Positions 16,788 to 25,259 of a DNA stretch of 64,000 bases are shown piece after piece (the first letter of the stretch is position 1; each line of letters opens with the position of its first letter). The DNA comes from Hymenobacter negativus (GTDB taxonomy: Bacteria > Bacteroidota > Bacteroidia > Cytophagales > Hymenobacteraceae), in contig NZ_JAEDAE010000004.1 of NCBI RefSeq assembly GCF_016056375.1, forward strand, positions 310,001-374,000, in the 5' to 3' direction. The notes below the pieces were generated by a model. It was not told the DNA's origin. It ran no database searches and was given only the letters and a program-made list of their open reading frames with translations. The translations under genes and the position numbers were made by a program.

Positions 16788-17591
16788 ATGCCCCTCAATT
16801 TCACCCAACTATCCCACGACCTCGCCACCCTGTGCCGCCGCACGGCCGAATTCATTCGCGAAGAAGCTGCTACGTTCGACCGCGCCAAGATTGAGCACAA
16901 GGGTCTGCACGACCTTGTGAGCTATGTGGACCAGGAAACCGAGCGCCGCCTTGTGGCCGGCCTGCGCCAGTTGCTGCCCGAAGCCGGCTTCATCACCGAG
17001 GAAGGCACCGCCGGCCCCGATGCCCACACCGAAGAATTCGTCTGGATAATCGACCCGCTTGACGGCACCACCAATTTCGTGCACGGCCTGCCGGTGTACT
17101 GCATCAGCGTGGCGCTGGCGCAGCACCGGGAGCTGGTGGTAGGCGTGGTGCACGAGGTGGGCCGCGACGAGAGCTTCCGGGCCGTGCGCGGCGGCGGCGC
17201 GTTCTGCAACGACCAGCCCATCCGCGTCACCGACGTAGCCGAGCTGAACAGCTCGCTCATCGCCACCGGCTTTCCCTACAAGGACTTCGGCAAGATGGAT
17301 GCCTTCCTACAAATCCTTGGGGCGTTTTTCACCCGCAGCCACGGCGTGCGCCGCCTGGGCTCCGCCGCCGCCGACCTGGCCTACGTAGCCGCCGGGCGCT
17401 GTGAGGGCTTCTTCGAATTCAACCTAAACTCCTACGACGTGGCGGCGGGCATCCTGCTGGTGCGCGAGGCGGGCGGCCACGTCACCCAGTTTCTGGTGGA
17501 TGGCGACCCGCTGTTTGGTCGCGAAATAGTGGCCAGCAATGGGCTGATTCATCGCGAGATGCAGGCGACAATTGGCGAGTTCTGGCAGTAG
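16788..17591 (+). CDS. Inositol monophosphatase family protein (SuhB-like)
   Basis: Mg2+-dependent, Li+-sensitive type phosphatase of 267 residues. The metal-binding motifs are present: ITEEGTAG (the Glu of GEE-type motif), WIIDPLDGTTNFVHGLP (DPxDGTxN) and NSYDVAAGILLVREAGGHV (WDxAAG-like with Y for W). Substrate is probably a sugar or inositol phosphate; this family also includes SuhB, which acts in rRNA antitermination. It starts 20 bases after the GTAGAGACGCA repeat and ends before copy 5 of the GTCATCCTGAG repeat, so it is flanked by hairpins on both sides. Confidence 0.92.
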   Translation: MPLNFTQLSHDLATLCRRTAEFIREEAATFDRAKIEHKGLHDLVSYVDQETERRLVAGLRQLLPEAGFITEEGTAGPDAHTEEFVWIIDPLDGTTNFVHGLPVYCISVALAQHRELVVGVVHEVGRDESFRAVRGGGAFCNDQPIRVTDVAELNSSLIATGFPYKDFGKMDAFLQILGAFFTRSHGVRRLGSAAADLAYVAAGRCEGFFEFNLNSYDVAAGILLVREAGGHVTQFLVDGDPLFGREIVASNGLIHREMQATIGEFWQ

Positions 17592-17606
17592 TCGGTTCAC
17601 TCGCAT

Positions 17607-17702
17607 CGTTTGTCATTCTGAGCGCAGCGAAGGACCTTACCACCGCTAAACAATGCGTTGGGAGCGTGATAAGGTCCTTCGCTGCGCTCAGGATGACAGA
17701 CG
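17607..17702. repeat. Long inverted repeat, GTCATTCTGAGCGCAGCGAAGG, copy 5
   Basis: Left arm CGTTTGTCATTCTGAGCGCA then GCGAAGGACCTTACCAC, right arm GTGATAAGGTCCTTCGCTGC then GCTCAGGATGACAGACG. Located between the monophosphatase and the small Cys-rich membrane protein. The outer ends match copy 1 (CGTTTGTCAT). Confidence 0.9.
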
Positions 17703-17740
17703 GGTGCAAACTATTCTTTTTTCTACTCGGTTTACCCACC

Positions 17741-17953
17741 ATGCTCCTGCTTGCCATTACCTCCGTCGAAATTCAGTACCTGCTGATTGGCGCGCTGTTC
17801 ATCGCGGCGGCGTTTTACGTGGGCCGCATTTTCTACCGGGCGTTTTTCAGCAAGACGGCGGCTGGCTGCGCCAAGGGCTGCGGCGGCGCCTGCGGGCAGC
17901 TCGATGTGGACAGCTTGCAACGCACCATTGAGGCGCGGGCCGCCGCCAAATAG
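17741..17953 (+). CDS. FeoB-associated Cys-rich membrane protein-like
   Basis: A 70-residue protein with one N-terminal transmembrane helix (YLLIGALFIAAAFYVGRIFY) followed by a short cysteine cluster, AGCAKGCGGACGQLD, and a basic C-terminus. This matches the FeoB-associated Cys-rich (P12-like) family of Bacteroidota, which is often encoded next to ferrous iron transporter genes. No feo gene is in this window, so the assignment rests on topology and the CxxxCGGxCG pattern. The start at 17741 is chosen because upstream codons come from the inverted repeat. Confidence 0.75.
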   Translation: MLLLAITSVEIQYLLIGALFIAAAFYVGRIFYRAFFSKTAAGCAKGCGGACGQLDVDSLQRTIEARAAAK

Positions 17954-18004
17954 CACGGCCCGCTGAGGCATAGCATTTCCGCATTTTTTCTATGGGTTTG
18001 ATAT

Positions 18005-18049
18005 AACCCGCCCCCGCCCTGGCTGCGTATAGCCGGAGCGGGGGCGGTT
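18005..18049 (+). terminator. GC-rich hairpin after the Cys-rich membrane protein
   Basis: ACCCGCCCCCGC with CCTGGCT pairs with AGCCGG and GCGGGGGCGGTT. The stem is long and GC-rich, followed by GGCATTTGAG rather than a T-run. It lies 50 bases after one stop and 53 bases before the next start. Confidence 0.6.
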
Positions 18050-18101
18050 GGCATTTGAGCTGGCTCGCCCCGCTTCATCCTTACCCAAACACCCCACCGC
18101 C

Positions 18102-18443
18102 ATGCAGGACAAAGAAGAAGAACGGTCACTTGTCAACGTTGAGAGCAAACTGACCAAGGACGGCTTCACCCAGGATTTCAACGTCGTGGATGGCCGCCTG
18201 CATACCATCGGCAGCGACTCCAACAAGACTTACGCTCCTGACGAAGTGACCATCGTGGATTTTTACCGCTTCGAGGGCGAAAGCGACCCCGATGATATGT
18301 CCGTCCTCTACGCCATTGAGGCCAGCGACGGCACCCGTGGCACCATCTCGAATGCCTACGGCACCTATGCTGACTCTGATACCGACGACTTCCTCAAACA
18401 GGTCGAAGACCTCGGCAAAAACCTGACGAAGAAGGACAAGTAG
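18102..18443 (+). CDS. Conserved small acidic protein of the phylum, often misnamed phosphoribosylpyrophosphate synthetase
   Basis: A 113-residue acidic protein starting MQDKEEERSLVNVESKLTKD. The stretch GFTQDFNVVDGRLHTIGSDS, EVTIVDFYRFEGESDPDDMS and VLYAIEASDGTRGTISNAYG is a pattern I recognise from short Bacteroidota proteins that databases label phosphoribosylpyrophosphate synthetase. The protein is far too short for that enzyme and lacks its PRPP loop, so that label should not be trusted. Real function unknown. Its TAG stop is the first codon of the inverted repeat at 18441. Confidence 0.75.
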   Translation: MQDKEEERSLVNVESKLTKDGFTQDFNVVDGRLHTIGSDSNKTYAPDEVTIVDFYRFEGESDPDDMSVLYAIEASDGTRGTISNAYGTYADSDTDDFLKQVEDLGKNLTKKDK

Positions 18444-18513
18444 AGTTAAGAGTTAACGGTTAGGAGTTAAGAGTTGGCAGAACGTCAACTCTTAACTCCT
18501 AACCGTTAACTCT
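18441..18513. repeat. Inverted repeat made of GTTAAGAGTTA words
   Basis: Left arm TAGAGTTAAGAGTTAACGGT then TAGGAGTTAAGAGTTG, right arm CAACTCTTAACTCCTAACCG then TTAACTCTA; pairing is nearly perfect with a loop of about 10 bases. The left arm starts with the stop codon of the preceding gene, and the right arm ends four bases before the stop of the convergent radical SAM gene. Confidence 0.92.
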
Positions 18514-18516
18514 AAA

Positions 18517-19536
18517 TTACCCCCAGACTTTAGTGCCCTCCGAGCAGTTGCGACACATCTCAATCTGGTCGCGGCCCTTGAGGAGGCTGCCACGAAACTG
18601 CTGATACCTGGGGCCGCGCCAGAGCTGGCGGAATGTTTCGGTTTTGAGGTCGCCCTGGCGGTATTCTGCGTCTTTATCGAAGCAGCAGGGCACCACCAGG
18701 CCGTCCCAGGTAATGACGCAGGAGTGCCACATTTTCCAGCAATGGTCAACCAGCTTGTTTTTCAGGCTCCAGGTACCGTTACCATTGTTCTGGTAGCGCG
18801 AATAATAGTCGATGGTGGGAATGAGCGGCGAGCCCTGTGCGTGGTCGTAAATCTGCGCGGTTTTAAACCACACGTCGTCAACACCCAGCGCTTCGGCCAG
18901 CTGCTTGGCGTCGCCAATCTGGTGTTCATTGGGTCGCACTACCAGGAACTGGAAGATAATGCGCGGCGTATTCGACTTCAGCTCCTTGCGCCATTTCACC
19001 ACATTACGGGTACCTTCCAATACCTTTTCCAGTTTGCCGCCCACGCGGTACTGCTGGTACACATCCTGTGTGGTGCCGTCGAGGGAGATGATGAGACGGT
19101 CGAGGCCGCTTTCCACCGTTTTGCGGGCGTTCTGGTCGTTGAGGTAGTGGGCGTTGGTACTGGTAGCGGTGTAAATGCCTTTGTCGGCCGCGTATTTCAC
19201 CAACTCCAGGAATTGCGGGTGCAGGTACGGCTCACCCTGGAAATAGAAAATTAGGTACCACAGCCGGCTGGCCACTTCGTCAATTGTCTTCTTGAACAAT
19301 TCCCCCTGCAGCATGCCCGTGGGCCGCGTGAATGAGCGCAGGCCGCTGGGACACTCCGGGCAGCGCAGGTTGCAGCTGGTAGTGGGCTCGAAGCTGAGCG
19401 CCATGGGCAGGCCACGCAGCCGGGCCTTGCCCGTAATCTTGCTCAAGATATAAGAGCCGATGATTTGCGTTGCATTCCAGACCCGCAGTGGGGTGGCTTT
19501 CGACAAAACATTGAGGCTATCGGTGAGCACGGACAT
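18517..19536 (-). CDS. Radical SAM/SPASM domain protein
   Basis: A 339-residue radical SAM enzyme. The [4Fe-4S]-SAM motif is TTSCNLRCPECPSG (C55, C59, C62). A C-terminal SPASM-like region has cysteines in DHCWKMWHSC, VVPCCFDKDAEYRQGD and EMCRNCSEG, expected to bind auxiliary clusters. SPASM proteins modify peptides or proteins, or act on sugars and small molecules; the neighbours give no substrate. This form, with an N-terminal 50-residue lead and the text LEPTTSCNLRCP-like opening, is common in Bacteroidota near glycan genes. Monocistronic, flanked by two different inverted repeats. Confidence 0.88.
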   Translation of the reverse strand: MSVLTDSLNVLSKATPLRVWNATQIIGSYILSKITGKARLRGLPMALSFEPTTSCNLRCPECPSGLRSFTRPTGMLQGELFKKTIDEVASRLWYLIFYFQGEPYLHPQFLELVKYAADKGIYTATSTNAHYLNDQNARKTVESGLDRLIISLDGTTQDVYQQYRVGGKLEKVLEGTRNVVKWRKELKSNTPRIIFQFLVVRPNEHQIGDAKQLAEALGVDDVWFKTAQIYDHAQGSPLIPTIDYYSRYQNNGNGTWSLKNKLVDHCWKMWHSCVITWDGLVVPCCFDKDAEYRQGDLKTETFRQLWRGPRYQQFRGSLLKGRDQIEMCRNCSEGTKVWG

Positions 19537-19564
19537 AGGAAGAAAACGAAAGCGCTAAAAATAG

Positions 19565-19673
19565 GTCATCCTGAGCGTAGCGAAGGACCTTGTCACGTCA
19601 GAACAGTTAGCGTTAGAATTGTTCTAACGGCTTCTCTGACGCGACAAGGTCCTTCGCTACGCTCAGGATGACA
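19565..19673. repeat. Long inverted repeat, GTCATCCTGAGCGTAGCGAAGG, copy 6
   Basis: Left arm GTCATCCTGAGCGTAGCGAA then GGACCTTGTC, right arm GACAAGGTCCTTCGCTACGC then TCAGGATGAC. The GCGTAGC variant is matched by a compensating GCTACGC in the other arm. The middle also pairs (GTCAGAACAGTTAG with CTAACGGCTTCTCTGAC), making this the longest stem in the set. Confidence 0.92.
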
Positions 19674-19686
19674 AGGAATGCGGTAG

Positions 19687-21300
19687 CTACTTCTTGGTAG
19701 CCGGGAAATCGATGGCGCTGGTGTAGGTGCTAGCTTTGCCGAACGACTGATTGATTTCATCCACGGCGGCGCGGCTACTCAGGCGCTTGGGCTTGGTATT
19801 GAGGAAGGTACCGTCCTCCCCAACCAGCATATACGTGGGCACTTCCTGCAAAGCGTATTCCTTGGCTACCATCGAGCGCAGGCCGCCGCCGGGTACGCGC
19901 ACCTGCACGCCGGGCAGCTTTTTCACTGTCACCAGCTGCTTCCAAGCCTGCTCGTTCTCATCCAGCGCAATGTTGATGAAGGTGATGTTCTTGCCTTCAA
20001 ACTTGCGCATCAATTCCTGGGCGTAGGCTAGGTCGCGCAGACATAGACCGTTGGTGCTTTTCCAGAAGTTGAGGTACACCAGCTTGCCAGCGAAGTCGTG
20101 CAGATGCACCGTGTCGCCAGTAGCCGAGGGCAGCTTGAAATCGGGCGCCGGCGCGCCGATGGCGAAATCCTTGTGCTGATTAAAATCGGCCTGCAGGGTG
20201 GGATAATACTGATTTTTGGGGTCGTAGTTGCGGAAATCAGCCAGCATGGCCGCCGACTGCTTCACGTGCCCGAACCGGAACGACTCCTGCAGCACGCGGC
20301 CCAGAATGATGGCGCGCGACGGGCCGGAGAGCTTTTTGCTGGCCAGCGCATAGCAGGCCGGGTAAAAATCGGGGTCGGAGCGCTGGTGGTGGTCCTGGCT
20401 CACGGTGAAGTGCACGTAGTTGAGCAGAAACTCGTGGTACAGCTCGCTCTGCACGGCGTTGGGCTCGTTTAGCAGGCCCGGCTCACGCAGAAAATTGTAG
20501 TAGTCGGGGGCCATTTTCAGGCGGCCTTCGGTGTTCACCACCTGCTCGCGCAGGTCCTGGAAAGTGAGCTTATCGTTGGCGTAGGCATACACCACTTCGG
20601 CGTGGGCGTAATTGTAAAATTCCTGCGTAAACGACTGCTTGGCTGCGTGGTCCTCCAGAAACTCGTATTCGTGCTTGCGGCGGTACTCTAGGAAGGACAG
20701 GAACGGGGCTTCGTAGAGCTGGATGTTATCGGGCAGCACCTGGAAACCATCGTTTTCCACAAACTGTGCATCGGCTTCTACCAGGTAGTTGTTGGCGTTG
20801 GCGGCTTGCTGACGGTGGCGCTGCTCGTCGGTCAGGTTCGAGCGGTTGCGCAGCTTGGTAGCAAAGCCCGAAGGCACGTCGTTGGGCTTAAAGCGCAGCG
20901 TGCCCGACATATCGCTGCCCTTGAAGCGCACGTCCATGTCGGTGCCGGGGTCGAGAAACAGCGGAGCCACGTCGTCGCCGTACACGAGGTCGGCCTTGGT
21001 GGCACCGCTCACGGGCACCACTATCTTGAAATCGCCCTTGTCGTTGAGCGGCACCCGAAACAGCTTTTCCTTGGGGTCGAGCGGGTTTTCGCGCAGCGAA
21101 ACCGCCACGGAATCAGTGGTAGGGCCACTCACCCGGCCGGTGAGCGTAGCCGTGCCCGCCGAGGTAGCAGCCGCAACCGCAGCCGTTTTTGCGGCAGCAC
21201 CCACCACCGTGGTTCGGCCCTGGGCGTGCCCCAGCAGCGGGGCCAAAACCAAAGCCGCTCCGACCAGCCGGCGCGCACAAGTGACGAAAGATAATTTCAT
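19687..21300 (-). CDS. TlpA-like thioredoxin-fold protein with degenerate active site
   Basis: A 537-residue exported protein. The signal peptide (RRLVGAALVLAPLLGHAQG) is followed by about 340 residues of beta-rich then helical sequence and a C-terminal TlpA/AhpC-like thioredoxin domain: APDFKLPSATGDTVHLHDFA, GKLVYLNFWKSTNGLCLRDL and EVPTYMLVGEDGTFL (the cis-Pro strand). Family members normally have CxxC after FW; here FWKSTNGLC keeps only the second cysteine. It should not be able to do standard dithiol exchange. The layout resembles Bacteroidota cell-envelope proteins with DUF4369-like N-termini. Substrate or partner unknown. Confidence 0.85.
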   Translation of the reverse strand: MKLSFVTCARRLVGAALVLAPLLGHAQGRTTVVGAAAKTAAVAAATSAGTATLTGRVSGPTTDSVAVSLRENPLDPKEKLFRVPLNDKGDFKIVVPVSGATKADLVYGDDVAPLFLDPGTDMDVRFKGSDMSGTLRFKPNDVPSGFATKLRNRSNLTDEQRHRQQAANANNYLVEADAQFVENDGFQVLPDNIQLYEAPFLSFLEYRRKHEYEFLEDHAAKQSFTQEFYNYAHAEVVYAYANDKLTFQDLREQVVNTEGRLKMAPDYYNFLREPGLLNEPNAVQSELYHEFLLNYVHFTVSQDHHQRSDPDFYPACYALASKKLSGPSRAIILGRVLQESFRFGHVKQSAAMLADFRNYDPKNQYYPTLQADFNQHKDFAIGAPAPDFKLPSATGDTVHLHDFAGKLVYLNFWKSTNGLCLRDLAYAQELMRKFEGKNITFINIALDENEQAWKQLVTVKKLPGVQVRVPGGGLRSMVAKEYALQEVPTYMLVGEDGTFLNTKPKRLSSRAAVDEINQSFGKASTYTSAIDFPATKK

Positions 21301-21540
21301 GACAATAAAAACCAGCGTCGGGAAGTTAGGAACAACTCCAGAAGCTAATTGGACAATGGATAGAACTGACGCCGTTTACCAGGCCATTCGCGGTAAAAGC
21401 CTATCAGCAATCCGAAGATAAGGCTTTTTCGTTTATAAAATCCAAATCAAAATTCCGGCCTTTTGCGGCGGGCCAGGTGATGTACGCCCATCCCACTGCA
21501 AACCTTTGCAGCCACCGACTGATAATCAAGCGGCTTTTCG

Positions 21541-22938
21541 CTACCCGAATAAGCCGTTCAGCACTTCATCGAGCCGGCTCACGGCGTGTACTTTTAAGCC
21601 AAACCGGGCTAAATCCAATCCCTTGCCATTAAACTGGGACACATACATCTGCTGAAAGCCGAGTTTCTCGGCCTCAGCAAGGCGCTGGTCGAGGCGGCTT
21701 ACGGCCCGGATTTCGCCGCTCAGTCCTACCTCGGCGGCTAGGCAGACGTTGCCGGGAATGGGCAGGTCGTTGAGGGAGGAGACCACGGCGGCGCACACGG
21801 CCATGTCGAGCGCGGGGTCGTCGAGGCGCAGGCCGCCGGCGATGTTCAGGAACACATCGTGCTGGCCCAGGCGCAGACCGGCGCGCTTTTCGAGCACGGC
21901 CAGCAGCATTTGCAGGCGCTTGGCGTCGAAGCCCGTGCTGCTGCGCTGCGGCGTGCCGTAGGACGTGGGCGAAACCAGCGCCTGCACTTCCACCAGCAGC
22001 GGGCGGTTTCCTTCCAGCGTGGCCCCGATGGCCATGCCGCTCAGGCTCTCGCCGCGCTGCGAAAGCAGGATTTCGGAGGGGTTGCTCACCTGCCGCAAGC
22101 CGTCGCCCTGCATTTCATAAATTCCTAGCTCCGAAGTGCTTCCAAATCGGTTTTTGGTGGTGCGCAGGATGCGGTAGCTCATGTGCCGGTCGCCCTCGAA
22201 CTGCAACACGGTATCCACCATGTGCTCCAGAATTTTGGGGCCGGCAATGCTGCCGTCCTTCGTGATGTGGCCGATGAGCAGGACCGGCGTGCTGGTTTCC
22301 TTGGCAAATTTCAGGAACTCGGCGGTACATTCGCGCACCTGGCTCACGCTGCCCGCCCCGCTCTCCACCAGCGTGGAGTGCATGGTCTGAATGGAGTCGA
22401 TAACAAGGATGTTGGGCTGCACCTGGTCAATCTGCCGGAAGATGTTCTGGGTGTTCGTCTCCGTCAGAATGTAGCAGCCGGAATGCTGGCCGTCGGCCAT
22501 GCGCTCGGCCCGCATTTTTATCTGCGATTCGCTTTCTTCACCGCTCACATACAGCACTTTCATATTCCTAAGGCTGAGGGCAATCTGGAGCATGAGCGTG
22601 CTTTTGCCAATGCCCGGCTCGCCGCCGATGAGGGTGATGGAGCCCGGCACCATGCCGCCGCCGAGCACGCGGTTCAGCTCGCCGTCGGGGGTCAATATCC
22701 GGGGCTCGTCTTCGGCCTGAATGCTGTTAAGCGGAACCGGTTTGGCGGCTTTGGTGAGGCTGCCGCCGGGCACGGTGCTGGCGGGCTTCCACTGGCCGGT
22801 GGTGGTAGCGGCGGTTTCTTTCTGAACAACTTCCTCGACGTAGGTATTCCACTCGCCGCAGACAGGGCAGCGGCCTATCCATTTCGCCGATTGGGCGCCG
22901 CAGGACTGGCAGAAAAAGACGGTTCTGGCTTTGGCCAT
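21541..22938 (-). CDS. radA: DNA repair protein RadA
   Basis: RecA-like helicase that promotes branch migration in recombination. The N-terminal C4 zinc finger is clear (FFCQSCGAQSAKWIGRCPVC, C10, C13, C24, C27), then Walker A GGEPGIGKSTL, Walker B ILVIDSIQTM, the RadA-specific KNRFG motif in RTTKNRFGSTSELG, and a Lon-protease-like C-terminal domain (NIAGGLRLDDPALDMAVCAA). Length 465 is normal. It is not in an obvious operon. Confidence 0.97.
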   Translation of the reverse strand: MAKARTVFFCQSCGAQSAKWIGRCPVCGEWNTYVEEVVQKETAATTTGQWKPASTVPGGSLTKAAKPVPLNSIQAEDEPRILTPDGELNRVLGGGMVPGSITLIGGEPGIGKSTLMLQIALSLRNMKVLYVSGEESESQIKMRAERMADGQHSGCYILTETNTQNIFRQIDQVQPNILVIDSIQTMHSTLVESGAGSVSQVRECTAEFLKFAKETSTPVLLIGHITKDGSIAGPKILEHMVDTVLQFEGDRHMSYRILRTTKNRFGSTSELGIYEMQGDGLRQVSNPSEILLSQRGESLSGMAIGATLEGNRPLLVEVQALVSPTSYGTPQRSSTGFDAKRLQMLLAVLEKRAGLRLGQHDVFLNIAGGLRLDDPALDMAVCAAVVSSLNDLPIPGNVCLAAEVGLSGEIRAVSRLDQRLAEAEKLGFQQMYVSQFNGKGLDLARFGLKVHAVSRLDEVLNGLFG

Positions 22939-23022
22939 AGGGGTAGATTCCGGGGATTAATAGGTTGTGATTACAAGGCCAATCTGCCCGAAAAAGTTGC
23001 TTGGTTAATGGGTTTGCATGGG

Positions 23023-23724
23023 CTATTTACCCCCGGTAAAGTGCGCGTTGTAATCCCACACCAGCTGCGGCATATTCTTGTAGCCGGCATTGGGAGCTTG
23101 TTGCCGGACGCGGGCCGCCAGCTCCGGGTAATCGGCAAAGGCGGTGGCCATCAGTGTGGCGAACGCCTTGTCGGAGCGGGGCACTTCCTGGATAATGCCC
23201 CCGGCCGGCTGCACGTACCAGAAATACTTATCGTGCGACCCCACCGGGATGAATGCTGCCCCTACCAGCAGCGGAATGGGAATGTACATATTGGCTTTGG
23301 TGATGGAGTAGCCGTAGATTTTGGCGCCGGCGGCGGGTGTCATGTTTTCGGCCAGCATGCCCAGCGGCTTGCCGTTTTTCGTGAGGGCATCCAGGGTGTG
23401 GCCTTCCACTACCATGGTTTTGATGCGCTCCACGGCCATCTCCTTCATGGGCGGAGGCGGCAGCTGGTTGGGTGGCTGCTCGTAGCATTCCACTTTGTCG
23501 TGCATGAACAGGTCGTAGCTGGTCACGTAACCGCGTACCTGCTTGCCACTAACCATGGTAAACACCACCGGCGAGTACGTAATAGGTGCGTTGCGAGCCG
23601 CGCGAAGCGAGTCGACCCGGGTGGCTACCCGCGCCGGACGCTGAGCGTGCACAGCCGTTACGCTGCCGGCGGTCAGCAGTCCGGCCGCGAGCAGGCGGGA
23701 GGTTTTTTGCAGAAATTCTTTCAT
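23023..23724 (-). CDS. Exported protein of unknown function
   Basis: A 233-residue protein. Choosing the ATG at 23724 gives a clear signal peptide (MKEFLQKTSRLLAAGLLTAGSVTAVHAQ). The mature part has a beta-rich start (ITYSPVVFTMVSGKQVRGYV) and a central hydrophobic stretch with prolines (ANMYIPIPLLVGAAFIPVGS), and ends in a helical, charged segment. No known domain was recognised. It is divergent from the histidine kinase at 23844 with a 119-base spacer. Confidence 0.7.
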   Translation of the reverse strand: MKEFLQKTSRLLAAGLLTAGSVTAVHAQRPARVATRVDSLRAARNAPITYSPVVFTMVSGKQVRGYVTSYDLFMHDKVECYEQPPNQLPPPPMKEMAVERIKTMVVEGHTLDALTKNGKPLGMLAENMTPAAGAKIYGYSITKANMYIPIPLLVGAAFIPVGSHDKYFWYVQPAGGIIQEVPRSDKAFATLMATAFADYPELAARVRQQAPNAGYKNMPQLVWDYNAHFTGGK

Positions 23725-23843
23725 CAGAACAAATACTATTGAACCCGCTTGCAGCACGGCTTCGACTTAACGAATTGGCGAAAATACACCCGGCCCCGCA
23801 CTGGCCCGCACCAACTTTCCGCCTGCCCCGGGGTTATTCAAAC

Positions 23844-25244
23844 ATGGCTATTTCTACTACGCTCACCACCGCCGACCTCTCCACCATCACCGCCTTCGCC
23901 GGCCTGCCCGCCGATACGCTGGCCTGGCTGATAGCGCACGGCGAAGGCCGCACCTATGCCGCCGGCGAAACCATTTTCGAGCCCGGGGCACCCGCCGAAT
24001 TTATGACGGCGGTGGTGCAGGGCGGTATTCAATTCTACGCCGTGAAGGGTGCCCAGCACGACCCAATATTCCGGATTGATACCGCCCAGGTATCCGGGGT
24101 GCTGCCCTACTCGCGCCTTCGCATCATTGCCGGCCAGGGCGTGGCGGCCGGCGAAACGGTACTCTACCTGCTGCACCGCGACCATTTCCCCGCCCTGGAG
24201 CAAACCAGCCCCGAACTGGTGCAACGCTTGGTGGGCATCATGAACGACCGCAGCCGCGACCAGGTGCGCGGCCAGGAGCGCGACGACAAGCTGCGCGCCT
24301 TGGGCAAGCTCTCGGCCGGCCTGGCCCACGAGCTGAATAACCCCGCCGCCGCCATTGCCCGCGCCGCCCAGGCCCTGGCCAACCGCGTGGGGGCCAAGCC
24401 AGCGCTGTTTGTGGAGCTGGTGAGCCACTGCCCTTCGCCCGAAGCCATGCTGGCCCTCACCGGCTTGGCCGTGCCCAGCGCCGAGGCCCAGCCCCCGCAA
24501 AGCGCCCTGGCCCGCGCTGACCGCGAAGACGAGCTGGCCGACTGGCTCGCATCGCACAACGTGCCCAATGGCTACCACCTGGCCCCGGCTCTGCTCGAAG
24601 CCGGCGTGACGCCCGCCGCCCTGGCCACCGTGGCCGATTTACTGCCGCCCGCCGCCCGCCCGGCCGCGTTTGCCTGGCTTGAAGGCCAGCTCACCACCAT
24701 GCAGCTGGTGCACGATGTGCAGGAAGCCGGCAGCCGCATCAGCAAGCTGGTGTCCGATGTGAAAACTTACTCGCACATGGACCGGGCCAGCGGTTTCGAG
24801 CCCATTGACGTCACTGCTGGCCTAGAAAGCACGCTCAACATCCTGGGCTTCCAGCTGCGGCAGAAGAATATTCGGGTTGTCCGCGATTTCGCGTCCGGCC
24901 TGCCGTCCATTCGCGGGCAGGTGAGCAGCCTCAACCAGGTGTGGACCAATCTACTTGATAACGCCATTGATGCACTGCCCGCGCAGGGCGGTGAAATTAC
25001 CATCCGCACCCAGCGGGAAGGCGGCTTTGTGCGCGTATTTTTGATTGACAACGGCACCGGCATCCCGGCCGACGTGCTGCCGCACATCTTCGAGCCCTTC
25101 TTTACCACCAAGCAGGCCGGCGACGGCTCCGGGCTGGGCCTCGATATTGCGCAGCAGATTATCCGCCAGCACAACGGCCGGCTGGAAGTCCATTCCGAAC
25201 CCGGCCGCACCGAATTCTGCGCTTGGCTGCCAGTCGCTAATTAA
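23844..25244 (+). CDS. Sensor histidine kinase with N-terminal cyclic-nucleotide-binding-type domain
   Basis: A 466-residue soluble histidine kinase. Residues 1-130 resemble a CRP/cNMP-binding beta-roll (LPADTLAWLIAHGEGRTYAA, GETIFEPGAPAEFMTAVVQG). The His box is LSAGLAHELNNPAAAIARAA with phospho-acceptor His162. After a long helical insertion come the N box (QVWTNLLDNAIDALP), DNGTGIP and GDGSGLGLDIAQQI. No transmembrane segment is seen, so it senses an internal signal. It lies 15 bases before the receiver/thioredoxin reductase fusion and is very likely its kinase. Confidence 0.9.
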   Translation: MAISTTLTTADLSTITAFAGLPADTLAWLIAHGEGRTYAAGETIFEPGAPAEFMTAVVQGGIQFYAVKGAQHDPIFRIDTAQVSGVLPYSRLRIIAGQGVAAGETVLYLLHRDHFPALEQTSPELVQRLVGIMNDRSRDQVRGQERDDKLRALGKLSAGLAHELNNPAAAIARAAQALANRVGAKPALFVELVSHCPSPEAMLALTGLAVPSAEAQPPQSALARADREDELADWLASHNVPNGYHLAPALLEAGVTPAALATVADLLPPAARPAAFAWLEGQLTTMQLVHDVQEAGSRISKLVSDVKTYSHMDRASGFEPIDVTAGLESTLNILGFQLRQKNIRVVRDFASGLPSIRGQVSSLNQVWTNLLDNAIDALPAQGGEITIRTQREGGFVRVFLIDNGTGIPADVLPHIFEPFFTTKQAGDGSGLGLDIAQQIIRQHNGRLEVHSEPGRTEFCAWLPVAN

Positions 25245-25259
25245 CTCAGCCCTTCCATC

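Noticed and set aside
18005-18049. Riboswitch upstream of the small acidic protein
   Set aside because: It is a simple GC-rich hairpin with no conserved riboswitch core that I recognise.
22183-23742. 519-codon plus-strand frame over radA and the exported protein gene
   Set aside because: Spans two convincing minus-strand genes and their spacer; translation has no domain.
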